From positions 62,001 through 126,000 of the forward strand of contig JAJDCQ010000213.1 in NCBI GenBank assembly GCA_029260755.1: 64,000 bases of DNA, given 5' to 3'. The notes beneath the pieces are model-generated. The model was not told the origin of the DNA. It saw only the letters and a program-made list of their open reading frames with translations, and searched no databases. Positions 1-11,801 of the stretch are shown one piece after another. The translations under genes were made by a program, and so were the position numbers. The stretch is from Planctomycetota bacterium (lineage in GTDB: Bacteria; Planctomycetota; J058; JAJDCQ01). Numbering within the stretch: the stretch's first letter is position 1; the number at the start of each line of letters is the position of its first letter.

Positions 1-1
1 C

Positions 2-481
2 GAGGCGATGTGGATCCGGCTCGGAGAGCACGTCGCGGCGGAGCTGCGAGTCCCGAAGGAAGGGAGCGCGGGGGGCTCCGTCCGGAGCGCGGGCGGCGGC
101 GGGATCCTCCTCGGCGCGGCGCATCTCCTCGGCCAGGTCGCGCCGCTGTTCGTCCGCTGTGATCCGGGCGACCTCCGGGCCCTCTCCGAGGTGCGGAGCC
201 CCCACTTCGGCGAGCCGGTCCTCTACCTCTACGACGATCTGCCCGGCGGCGTCGGGCTGGCGGAGCGGGCGTTCGGGATCCTGCCGACGCTCCTCATCGC
301 CGCCCACGCGGTCGTCGCCGACTGCGGCTGCGACGAGGGGTGTCCGGCGTGCGTCGGGCTCTCGCGCGAGGTCGGGCCGCTGGGAAAGGCGGGCGTGGAG
401 CGGTTGCTCGCGCTCCTGGTCGCGGAGGTCGAGACGCCGGCGGACCGGGCGACCGACCTCGCGGATGCGCCGGCGCCATGA
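2..481 (+). CDS. mrfA: DEAD/DEAH helicase C-terminal part (YprA/MrfA-like, DUF1998 Cys-rich region), truncated at window start
   Basis: Frame open to window edge; ...YDDLPGGVGLAERAF...ADCGCDEGCPACVG resembles the C-terminal zinc-binding region of YprA-type helicases; ATGA overlap with the next gene. Confidence 0.75.
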   Translation, partial: EAMWIRLGEHVAAELRVPKEGSAGGSVRSAGGGGILLGAAHLLGQVAPLFVRCDPGDLRALSEVRSPHFGEPVLYLYDDLPGGVGLAERAFGILPTLLIAAHAVVADCGCDEGCPACVGLSREVGPLGKAGVERLLALLVAEVETPADRATDLADAPAP

Positions 482-1653
482 GGCGGGGGATCGCCGATCG
501 GCTCCGGCGGGCTCGCGGCATGCCCGGACGCCCCACGCCGTTCGCGCTGCCCGTCCGGCGCTCGGAGCGTGATCGGATCGACCCGGCCGAGGCGGCGCGC
601 CGGCTCGCCGGGACGCTCATCGACGGGGACGCGGGCGGGTCGTTCCTCGTCCGTGAGACGCTCATCCCTCTCGCGACGGGCCACGGCTCCGACGGACGCC
701 GACTCGCGAGCCTGACCGATGCCGCCGGACCGGCCCTCGCCCTGGCGGCCGGCGACCCCGAGCTCGCCGCACGCTCCCCGCGCGAGGCGCTGTTCTTCGA
801 CATCGAGACGACGGCGCTCGGCGGCGGCGCCGGCGTCTTCGCCTTCGTCCTCGGCGCGGGCCGCTTCGAGGCGGGCGGGTTCCGCATCACCCAGCATCTC
901 CTGGTCGACCCGGGCGCCGAGGCGGCGCTCCTCGCCGACTTCGCCGAGCGAGCCGCCGGCGCCTCGGGCCTCGTCTCGTTCTGCGGTCGCGGCTTCGACG
1001 CGCCGCGCGTCCGCGACCGCGCGCGCTTCCACCAGGTGCCGGACCCCCTCCCCGGCGGCCCGCATCTCGACCTCCACCCGCCGCTGCGGCGGCTCTTCGG
1101 CTCGCGCGTGCCCCGGTGCCGCCTCGGCATCCTCGAGCGGGCGATCCTCGGGATCCGTCGGCCCGACGACCTGCCGAGCGCCGAGTGCCCCGAGGCATGG
1201 TTCGCGTTTCAGCGCACCGGCGCGACGGCGCCGCTCGATCGGGTGCTCGCCCACAACCTCGATGACGTGATCAGCCTCCCGCTGCTCGCCGCGGAGCTGG
1301 CCGCGCGGACGACGGAGCCGGCTGCGGGCGAGGACGCCGTCGCCAAGGCGGCCGCCCTCGTCCGGGACCGGCGTCACGACGAGGCGATCCGCGTCGTCGA
1401 GGCCGCGCCGCCGGCGGTCGCCTCGAGCCGGCTCGAGCTCCGGACCCGGATCGCGCTCGCGATCCATCTCGAGCACCGCGTCCGCGACCTCGATCGGGCG
1501 GCGACCCAGGCGACGATCGCGGCGAGCGTCGCGGCGCGCCTCCCGACGCTCCCCGACGACCGCCGGAGCGTCATCGCCGCCGCGGTCGGTCGGCGGCTCG
1601 AGCGTCTCGACCGGAAGAGGCGAGGATCCGCGCTCCAGGAACACCCGCGATGA
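478..1653 (+). CDS. mrfB: Ribonuclease H-like exonuclease domain protein (YprB/MrfB-like)
   Basis: LFFDIETTALGGGAGVFAFVLG, FCGRGFDAPRVRDR, HNLDDVISLPLL match a DEDD exonuclease/YprB; start overlaps helicase stop (ATGA at 478). Confidence 0.75.
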   Translation: MRRGIADRLRRARGMPGRPTPFALPVRRSERDRIDPAEAARRLAGTLIDGDAGGSFLVRETLIPLATGHGSDGRRLASLTDAAGPALALAAGDPELAARSPREALFFDIETTALGGGAGVFAFVLGAGRFEAGGFRITQHLLVDPGAEAALLADFAERAAGASGLVSFCGRGFDAPRVRDRARFHQVPDPLPGGPHLDLHPPLRRLFGSRVPRCRLGILERAILGIRRPDDLPSAECPEAWFAFQRTGATAPLDRVLAHNLDDVISLPLLAAELAARTTEPAAGEDAVAKAAALVRDRRHDEAIRVVEAAPPAVASSRLELRTRIALAIHLEHRVRDLDRAATQATIAASVAARLPTLPDDRRSVIAAAVGRRLERLDRKRRGSALQEHPR

Positions 1654-2065
1654 TCGGCTTCGCCGATCGACTCTCACGCAGAGGCGCAGGGGCCGAACTG
1701 GAAACCGACTCGGCGCCGACCGGACCAGTCCGCGCAATCCGCGCAATCCGCGGTTTCGTTCTTCTGCGCGAAACGAGTGGAACCGCGGAATGCGCGGATG
1801 ACGCGGATTGCGTGCTTCGGGCTTCCGAGTCCATTGCCTACGCGCATGTTCCAGGAACAGGAGAGTCCCCGCTCCGAACGGGTGACGATCCACAGATTAC
1901 ACAGATTACACAGATTGCGAGCTGCCGAAGGCGGTCATCCCGCGCCGAAGGGCGGAGGCCCGTTTCGGCATCGGCAACGACTCGGACCCGCCCACGGCAA
2001 TCTGTGTAATCTGTGTAATCTGTGGATCGTTCATCGCGACGGCAATCGCACGCGCGTGTTCCAGG
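1654..2065. repeat. Composite intergenic repeat locus 1: family C remnant, family B inverted repeat (1728-1812), family A inverted repeat (1887-2028)
   Basis: Perfect 32-bp arms GATCCACAGATTACACAGATTACACAGATTGC (1887-1918) and reverse complement (1997-2028); CGCAATCCGCGCAATCCGCGG arms; all recur elsewhere in the window. Confidence 0.9.
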
Positions 2066-2188
2066 ACCGCCCGTACACGGACGCGGCGTCCGGACCATCC
2101 GGACGCCGCGTTCCTGCTCCGCGAGGAGGTTGACCGCTGAGGAGAACCAAACGAGAGACGAGTGGTCCGCTCCTCGTGAAGCCGTCTT

Positions 2189-3364
2189 TCAGTCCTTCAG
2201 CTCGAAGCCCTTCTTCTCGAGCTGCTTGCGGAGGATCGCCTTCACCGCGCTGCCGAAGGTCTCCTGACCCTCTCCGGCGCGCTTGGCCTGCTCGGCGCTG
2301 ATGAACTCGCGACGCTTGGTGTCGAGCTCGGCGATCTCCTTCTGGATCGAGGCCCGCTCCGCCTTCTTGGCGTCGACGTAGGCCTTGCGCTCCGCGCCCG
2401 AGAGACCGCGCATCTCCTCGGGGAGCTCCTCTTCCTTCAGCTTGCCGAGCTTGTCGGCGTCGAGCTCGCCGTCCTCGAGGGCGTCGACGAGGTCCCAGTC
2501 GGAGTTGCGGTAGTGACGACCGGCCTTGGCGACGCTTCGCTCGGCCATGGAGCCGGCCGGCGCCTCGCGGGCGAGCTCGTCCTGGGCGGACTGACGGTCC
2601 TTCTTCTCGGCGCCCTTGCGGCCGAACGCGAGGTAGGTCTTGTTGATCTTCTGGCCGAGCTCGGCGAGCTTCTCGTCGTAGGGCGTCTGGATCGCCGCGG
2701 CCTCTACGTTCTGGTCGATGTTGAGCGCCTGGCCGTCGGCGAGGCTGGCGGCGTGGGTCCACTTGCCCTCGAGGCCGTCGTTCGGAGCGCCACAGTGGAT
2801 CGTGTTGACCATGATGCCCTTGCCGATCGCGGCGCGGCACGCCTCGACGTAGTCGGTCGGGCCCTGGGTGAACTCCTCGTTGCCGGCGATGAAGATCGAC
2901 CGGTAGTGATCGCCCGGCTTCCACTCGAGGGCGTTGATGGCCGTCTCGATCGCCTGGCCGCAGTGCTCGCTGCCGCCGTTGGTCGTCAGGGCGAAGAGCT
3001 GCTTGCTGATCTCGTCGAGGTCGTCGGTCAGGGGAACGATCAGGCGGATGTGACCCTGCTCGGCGGGGACGCCGTCGTTGCCGTACTCGAAGAGGGCGAC
3101 GCGCAGGTCGGTGGCGGAGCCGCCCTTGCTCGTCCGGGCCATGTCATTGACGATCGACCAGAGACGCGCCCGCGCCTGATCGATCAGCCCGTCCATGCTC
3201 CCGCTCGTGTCGAGCAGGATCGCGAGCTCGATCGTCGGCCGCTCGGCCGGCGCCGGAGCCGCCTTCTCGTCCGCGACGGCGACCGCCGCGGGGATCAGGG
3301 TGAGGGCCGCGCCGAGAAGCGCCGCGCCGATCGAGGTCTTCCTTCCGTTTCTCTTCGTAAGCAC
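2189..3364 (-). CDS. Secreted von Willebrand factor type A domain protein
   Basis: GTG start proposed; signal-like N-terminus; ELAILLDTSGSMDGLIDQA MIDAS motif. Confidence 0.8.
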   Translation of the reverse strand: MLTKRNGRKTSIGAALLGAALTLIPAAVAVADEKAAPAPAERPTIELAILLDTSGSMDGLIDQARARLWSIVNDMARTSKGGSATDLRVALFEYGNDGVPAEQGHIRLIVPLTDDLDEISKQLFALTTNGGSEHCGQAIETAINALEWKPGDHYRSIFIAGNEEFTQGPTDYVEACRAAIGKGIMVNTIHCGAPNDGLEGKWTHAASLADGQALNIDQNVEAAAIQTPYDEKLAELGQKINKTYLAFGRKGAEKKDRQSAQDELAREAPAGSMAERSVAKAGRHYRNSDWDLVDALEDGELDADKLGKLKEEELPEEMRGLSGAERKAYVDAKKAERASIQKEIAELDTKRREFISAEQAKRAGEGQETFGSAVKAILRKQLEKKGFELKD

Positions 3365-3531
3365 CGTGTCGTCTCCTTCGAGGTGTCTCGGGTCGTGTTT
3401 CGTCTCGCCCCGGAAATCGCTCCTCGGGGCCACGCTCGATTGGACAGACACCACCCCCGGACGGTTCCACGAGGACAGGTAACGGGCTTGTAAGAAGGCT
3501 GCGAGTCAGAGCCTAAGCCCCGACTCACAGG

Positions 3532-3551
3532 GAGTCTAGATATCTAGACTC
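3532..3551. promoter_or_regulatory. Perfect 20-bp palindrome GAGTCTAGATATCTAGACTC
   Basis: Read directly; AT-rich relative to surroundings; intergenic, 14 nt downstream of the hydroxylase stop. Confidence 0.5.
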
Positions 3552-3565
3552 AGGAGCGGAGGGGG

Positions 3566-4129
3566 CTAGTTCCCCGCCGCCACGCGCACGGCGCGGGCCG
3601 CCCGGGCCGCCGCCTTCTCGCGATCCTTCGCCTCGCGCTCGGTGCCGACGTAGGCGATCCGGGTGCCCATGATGTGGTCGAACCACGGGCGGGTGACGCA
3701 CCAGTTGGCGTCCTGGTTCGGACCCATGTGGTGGTCGACGTGCCACGGCAGGTTCTCGCGCGCCCACTCGGGGTCGAGGTGGCTGCGCTTGTGGACGCGC
3801 CAGTAGTTCATCGCCCCGTAGGCGACGCCGAGGACGAAGCCCGGCGCGACCCAGAGGAGCGGCAGGTGGATCAGCGTGACGCTGACGAGCGAGATCGCCT
3901 CCCGGTTGTCGAGCGAGATGAACGCCTGCCCCTCGTAGTCGGGGTCGATCATGTCGTTCTGGCGCGAGGCACGGTGGTGGTCGTGCCAGTGGAACGCCCA
4001 CATGCTGTCGCGGTTCTTGCCGAGGCCGTGCAGGGCGTAGCGATGCACGGTCCACTCGACGGCGTTCACGTAGAGGAGCGCGATCGGGAAGCCGACGAGC
4101 AGGTGGATCGCGAGTTCTTCGAGCTCCAT
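3566..4129 (-). CDS. Fatty acid hydroxylase/sterol desaturase superfamily membrane protein
   Basis: His clusters HRYALH, HWHDHH, HVDHH and hydrophobic segments. Confidence 0.8.
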   Translation of the reverse strand: MELEELAIHLLVGFPIALLYVNAVEWTVHRYALHGLGKNRDSMWAFHWHDHHRASRQNDMIDPDYEGQAFISLDNREAISLVSVTLIHLPLLWVAPGFVLGVAYGAMNYWRVHKRSHLDPEWARENLPWHVDHHMGPNQDANWCVTRPWFDHIMGTRIAYVGTEREAKDREKAAARAARAVRVAAGN

Positions 4130-4170
4130 GGCGGTCGGGATACCTCTCTCACCCTTCCCAGGGTCAAATA

Positions 4171-4190
4171 GTGACTGACTGGTCAGTCAC
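4171..4190. promoter_or_regulatory. Operator-like inverted repeat GTGACTGAC-TG-GTCAGTCAC
   Basis: Perfect 9-bp arms, 2-nt spacer; 42 nt upstream of the hydroxylase start; resembles TetR-family operators. Confidence 0.55.
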
Positions 4191-4298
4191 CTTATTGGCG
4201 ATGCCGGATCGCGTCAAGCTCGGATTGCTCCGAGGGAGCTAAGTTGTTGAATCACCTCGTCTTTGTCGGGGTTGACCCTTCGAGGTAGCATCGGAGGG

Positions 4299-7334
<3,036 letters not shown>

Positions 7335-7378
7335 GCGGCGCGGGCGGCCGAGCCGCTCGCGCTGCTACCATCGGGGTG

Positions 7379-10300
7379 ATGCCCCCCCCGCCGCTGGCTT
7401 CGAGCGCCCCGCGCACGATCGGGCCCTACCTCGTCCTCGAGGAGCTCGGCCGCGGCGGCATGGGCGCCGTCTACCGAGCCCGCCACGGGCAGACCGGCGC
7501 CGAGCACGCGGTGAAGGTCACCTTCACGACGCTCGACTCCGAGTCGGCCCGGCGCCGCTTCGCGCGGTTCCGGCGCGAGATGGAGGTGCTCGCCCGGATC
7601 GCGCCGCATCCGGGGATCGTGAGGATTCACGCGTGCGGCGAGGACCGGGGCCGCCCGTGGTGCGCGATGGAGCTGGTCGCCGGCGAGCCGCTCGGGCGTC
7701 GCCTCGAGCGGACCGGCCCCCTGCCGCCGGAGGAGGCGGCGCGCGTCGTCGCGGCGGTCGCCCGGGCGGTCGAGCACGTCCACGCCCACGACGTCGTCCA
7801 TCGAGACCTCAAGCCGGAGAACGTGATCCTCGATTCCCGGGCCGGGGTGCCGCGCGTCGTCGACTTCGGCCTCGCCTACGACGCGTTCAGCGAGGAGCTC
7901 ACGAAGACGGGCGAGCTCCTCGGCACGCCGGCCTACATGGCGCCCGAGCAGGTCGCGCGCGGCGGCAGCGCGGCCGGCTCGGGCGAGCGGTCGGCCGAGA
8001 TCGGGCCGCCGACCGACGTCTACGGCCTCGGCGCCGTCCTCTACGCGACCCTCACCGGCCACGCGCCGTTCGAGGGCGGCAGCTTCCTCGAGATCGTGAA
8101 CGCGCTCGTGAACGCCGCGCCGGTCGACCCGCGGCGCCGGCAGCCCGAGGTGCCGCGCGAGCTCGAGGCGGTCTGCCTCCGCGCGATCGAGAAGGAGCGG
8201 ACGCGCCGCTACCCGACCGCGGCGGCGCTCGCCGACGACCTCGAGCGATGGCTCCGCGGGGAGCCGACCGTCGCGCAGCCGATCGGTCCGATCGGTCGCC
8301 TCTTCCGACGCGGGCTGCCGACCGAGGCGCGGCGACGTCGACGGCGCGTGCTCGCGATCGCCGGCGTGCTCGGCGTCGCCGCGCTCCTCGGCGGCGTGGC
8401 CTGGCTCCTCGCCGCGCGCTCCGCGGCCGCGCGCGCCCGGCAGGCCGCCCTCGCCGAGGATCGCCGCGACCTCGACGCGGCGTTCGAGGCGGCCTGCGGA
8501 GGCGACCTCGACGCGCTCGCCCGGGCACGGGCGCTCCTCGACCGCGTCGTCGGGGAGGCCGCGGCGACCGGCGAGGGGCGAGACGCCGTCCTCGCGACCC
8601 GGCGCGAGGTGATCGGCCTGCTCGAGAAGCTCGCGGCCGGCGACGAGGTGCGGGTCCGGGCGATCGACCTCCAGGCCCAGCCATGGAGCGCGCACCGGCA
8701 GGCGATCGTCCGGGTCCTCCTCGCGTCCGGTCGGACCCGCGGCCTCGCGATCGTCCTCGAGCGCGAGCCGGCCCTCGCCGAGGAGGCGGCCGCGCCGATG
8801 GCCGCCGCCCTCGCCGACGGCGCCGTCGAGCCGAGCCCGCGCCTCGTCGACCGGGTCGTCGGCGCGCTCGAGCGTCGGGCCGAGCCGCTCCCGGCGGCCG
8901 ACGAGCGTCTCGTGCAGAACGCGGACCTTCGCGCTCGCATCCTCGTGCGCCGCCTCGAGGCGGTCCTGACGGACGACGGAGACGCCGCGGCCGCCGCCCT
9001 CTCGCCGCTGCTGCACGACCTCCTCGCGGCGCTCGGCGACGGCGCCCGGAGCCCGACGCTTCCGCCCGCCGCCGTCGAGCGGCTCGTCGCCCGCGTCTCG
9101 ACGCAGGCCTCCGACCTCGAGGTGGCCGACCTCCGGAGCCTCGGCCTCCTCGTCCAGGCGGCCCTCGAGCTGCTCCCCGCGGACGACCGGCGCGCTCGCC
9201 GGGTCGTCGATGGCCTCCAGCGCGACCTGACCCTCTCGATCGTGGGCGCCGGCGCGATGACGAAGGCGCACGCGTTCGAGGTCGCGATCATCCTCTACCG
9301 CGTGAACCGGCTTCCGTTCCGGGTGCAGGACATCGATCCGGTGGCGCCGTCGTCCGACGAGCTCGAGGAGCGCGTGGCGGAGATCATCGCGCGAGGGACG
9401 CCGCGGGTCGAGCTCGCCGAGCTCATCATCGCCCTCGAGATCCTGGTGCGCCGCCGCGAGCACGAGACGCGTCAGGGGCTCGAGCTGCACGTCGAGCGCG
9501 AGGTCAAGGCGGCGGCGCTCCTCGAGCGCTGGAGCATCGTCACCGCGATCCTCGAACGCGAGTGGCGCCGGCGGGACGTGCCGGGGGCGATCCTCGCGCA
9601 GATCGCGCATCACCTCGAGCGGATCGACCTGGTCGGGGTGGACGAGCTCCCGCGGCCACGTCGCCTCGAGGTGCATCAGCGCCTCGAGGAGCTCGCGCCC
9701 GAGGGGCATCTCGGGCCGCCGGGCGACGACCTGTCGGCCCGGTTCACGCCGCTGATCGACCGCCTCTACGAGGACGCGATCGCCCGCGACGCTCACCTGC
9801 CGCTCGATCGGCGGCCGATCAAGCCGCTCCTCGCCTACGTCGAGTGGCTCGTCGACGGGTCCGCCCGGCCGAACGACCGGGCCGTCGAGCTCGTCCTCGA
9901 GGCGCTCGGGCGGGCGCCGTCGATCGCGGCCGGGGAGCTCGTCGCCGGACGGTCGCCGCAGGCCGCGCGGCTCGAGGCGCTCGTCCTGGTCTCGGTGCGG
10001 CTCGTCGACGGTCTCGTGCGAGAGCGCGATCCGGGGAGCGAGCGGTGCGCCCTCGCCGCGACGGTCGACGAGGTCGCCCGCGCCGTCGAGGAGGCGCGGC
10101 CCGACCTTCCCGATGCGCATCGGCTGCGGGCGGCGCACCTCGCCCGTCACGACGTCGACGAGGCGCTCGCCGAGCTCGATCGCGGGGTCGCCCACGCGTT
10201 CGACTCGGTTCGGGGACGGATGGCCGCCTGGAGGCCGTTCCTCGACGCGGCGAGGCTGCTGATCGAGCGCGAGCGGTTCGACGAGGCGCGCGCGTGGCTC

Positions 10301-10432
10301 GCGGGAGACCCGGGGCCGGGCTTCCGCCATCACTACCACTACCAGGAGCGGGCCGACTTCTGGGCGACGCTCGGAGAGACCGAGCGCGCCGAGGCCGACT
10401 ACGCTCGCTCGCGCCAGCTCTCGGGCGGGTGA
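7379..10432 (+). CDS. Ser/Thr protein kinase with long uncharacterised C-terminal region (paralog 2, tandem duplicate)
   Basis: Near-identical kinase domain and closely similar C-terminal region to 4299-7334; ATG at 7379. Confidence 0.9.
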   Translation: MPPPPLASSAPRTIGPYLVLEELGRGGMGAVYRARHGQTGAEHAVKVTFTTLDSESARRRFARFRREMEVLARIAPHPGIVRIHACGEDRGRPWCAMELVAGEPLGRRLERTGPLPPEEAARVVAAVARAVEHVHAHDVVHRDLKPENVILDSRAGVPRVVDFGLAYDAFSEELTKTGELLGTPAYMAPEQVARGGSAAGSGERSAEIGPPTDVYGLGAVLYATLTGHAPFEGGSFLEIVNALVNAAPVDPRRRQPEVPRELEAVCLRAIEKERTRRYPTAAALADDLERWLRGEPTVAQPIGPIGRLFRRGLPTEARRRRRRVLAIAGVLGVAALLGGVAWLLAARSAAARARQAALAEDRRDLDAAFEAACGGDLDALARARALLDRVVGEAAATGEGRDAVLATRREVIGLLEKLAAGDEVRVRAIDLQAQPWSAHRQAIVRVLLASGRTRGLAIVLEREPALAEEAAAPMAAALADGAVEPSPRLVDRVVGALERRAEPLPAADERLVQNADLRARILVRRLEAVLTDDGDAAAAALSPLLHDLLAALGDGARSPTLPPAAVERLVARVSTQASDLEVADLRSLGLLVQAALELLPADDRRARRVVDGLQRDLTLSIVGAGAMTKAHAFEVAIILYRVNRLPFRVQDIDPVAPSSDELEERVAEIIARGTPRVELAELIIALEILVRRREHETRQGLELHVEREVKAAALLERWSIVTAILEREWRRRDVPGAILAQIAHHLERIDLVGVDELPRPRRLEVHQRLEELAPEGHLGPPGDDLSARFTPLIDRLYEDAIARDAHLPLDRRPIKPLLAYVEWLVDGSARPNDRAVELVLEALGRAPSIAAGELVAGRSPQAARLEALVLVSVRLVDGLVRERDPGSERCALAATVDEVARAVEEARPDLPDAHRLRAAHLARHDVDEALAELDRGVAHAFDSVRGRMAAWRPFLDAARLLIERERFDEARAWLAGDPGPGFRHHYHYQERADFWATLGETERAEADYARSRQLSGG

Positions 10433-10441
10433 GCCGGGCGA

Positions 10442-11797
10442 CTATCGGGGCACGAACGTGATCGTCGTGAGGTAGACGGCCGTGCCCCGCGGGCTCACCT
10501 GCCCGTGCGCCCACCAGCGGTCGGGGCTGCCGAGCGGCGAGGTGTAGTTCGCGACGAGCCACCGGTTCGGGCCGATCCGCCACGCCGAGGGGAAGGCGGT
10601 GTCGCCGGTGCCGGGCAGGTCGGCGACGTGGATCGGAGCGCGCGCCTCGCGGTCGATCCGGTAGAGGCTCGTCCGTTTCGGGCGGGCCGAGTAGAGGGCG
10701 AGGTAGAGGAGCTGCTGCTCGGTGAAGCCTAGGTGACGCAGGCCGAGGTCGAACGGGCCGCCGACGTCGCGCCGCGCGATCAGGTAGAGGTCGTCGCCGT
10801 GGCGGAGCATCTCGGGGCTGTCGAACCGCTCGGGGTCCGCCGTCTCGGGGAAGACCCACCCGGCGAGGTCGTCCGCCGGCGCGACCGCGACGTGGCTGCC
10901 CCAGCCCGAGCCGTCGCCGTCCTCGTTCCGGGTGACCGCCCAGAGGCGCCCGTCGACGTCGAGCTCCCAGGCGACCTCGGAGACGCCGCCCCGGTAGACG
11001 ACGGGGCGATCCGGATCGACGGGCGCCCAGCGGAGGCCGTCGTCGGAGACCTCCCAGTGAACCTCGATCCCGTTCTTGCCCGGGTGATAGTGCGGACCGC
11101 GATACGAGGTCATGAAGGCGCGGCCGCCCCGGACCTTCACGTCCCAGGGGACCGTCCCTGGAGTGCCCCAGGCCTCCGCGGGCGTCCACGCCCCGAGCGC
11201 CGTGCGTCGGTGCCGCCACATCTGCTTCGGCTCGAAGCCGAGCGGGTTCGACCCCGCCTCGAAGTACTGGAAGACGAGCTCCCCGCGGATCGGGATGAAC
11301 GCCGGCTCCCGGACGTCGGCGCCGAGCGCCACCTCGAGCTCGAGGTCCCAGCGCGCGCCGCCGTCGGGCGAGGAGATCACGTAGATCCGCGCGTCGGTCG
11401 ACGCGAAGTGGATCGAGGCGGTCCGCCAGGCGAGGAACAGCCGATCGTCGTGGAAGGCGATCGCGACGTTGTTGTTGGAGGCCAGCGCCACGACGCCGTC
11501 GGGGAGCGCGTCACCCGGAGCGATCCAGACCGGATCGCCGATGACCGCGTCGTACTCGATCGTCGTGTCGACGATCCAGTCGGCCGGGTCGTCGCTCGGC
11601 GTGCCGGAGATCGTGGGAAGGGAGCCGCGTGGAGACGGAGCGTCGGTGCCGACCGCGCGGCGCTCGTCGGCGACGACCGCGTCGTCCGGTACGGTCGGCG
11701 GGGTGAAGCGTGGTCGATCGGGTCCGATCGCCCAGACGACCGCCGACAGTCCGATCAAGATGGAGGCGAGCGCTTCGGGGAGAACGCTCCGGGTCAC
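10442..11797 (-). CDS. Membrane-anchored/secreted sialidase-like beta-propeller protein
   Basis: N-terminal hydrophobic segment; repeated S/D-G motifs (ISSPDGGARW, WEVSDDGLRW) typical of BNR/sialidase-like propellers. Confidence 0.5.
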   Translation of the reverse strand: MTRSVLPEALASILIGLSAVVWAIGPDRPRFTPPTVPDDAVVADERRAVGTDAPSPRGSLPTISGTPSDDPADWIVDTTIEYDAVIGDPVWIAPGDALPDGVVALASNNNVAIAFHDDRLFLAWRTASIHFASTDARIYVISSPDGGARWDLELEVALGADVREPAFIPIRGELVFQYFEAGSNPLGFEPKQMWRHRRTALGAWTPAEAWGTPGTVPWDVKVRGGRAFMTSYRGPHYHPGKNGIEVHWEVSDDGLRWAPVDPDRPVVYRGGVSEVAWELDVDGRLWAVTRNEDGDGSGWGSHVAVAPADDLAGWVFPETADPERFDSPEMLRHGDDLYLIARRDVGGPFDLGLRHLGFTEQQLLYLALYSARPKRTSLYRIDREARAPIHVADLPGTGDTAFPSAWRIGPNRWLVANYTSPLGSPDRWWAHGQVSPRGTAVYLTTITFVPR

Positions 11798-11801
11798 GGG
11801 G

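Noticed and set aside
1887-2028. CRISPR array
   Set aside because: 9-bp degenerate tandem units in opposing arms, no spacers, no cas genes.
1650-2133. Small ORFs over 1650-2133 and 43074-43725
   Set aside because: Translations of intergenic inverted repeats (QITQITQI-type products), not proteins.
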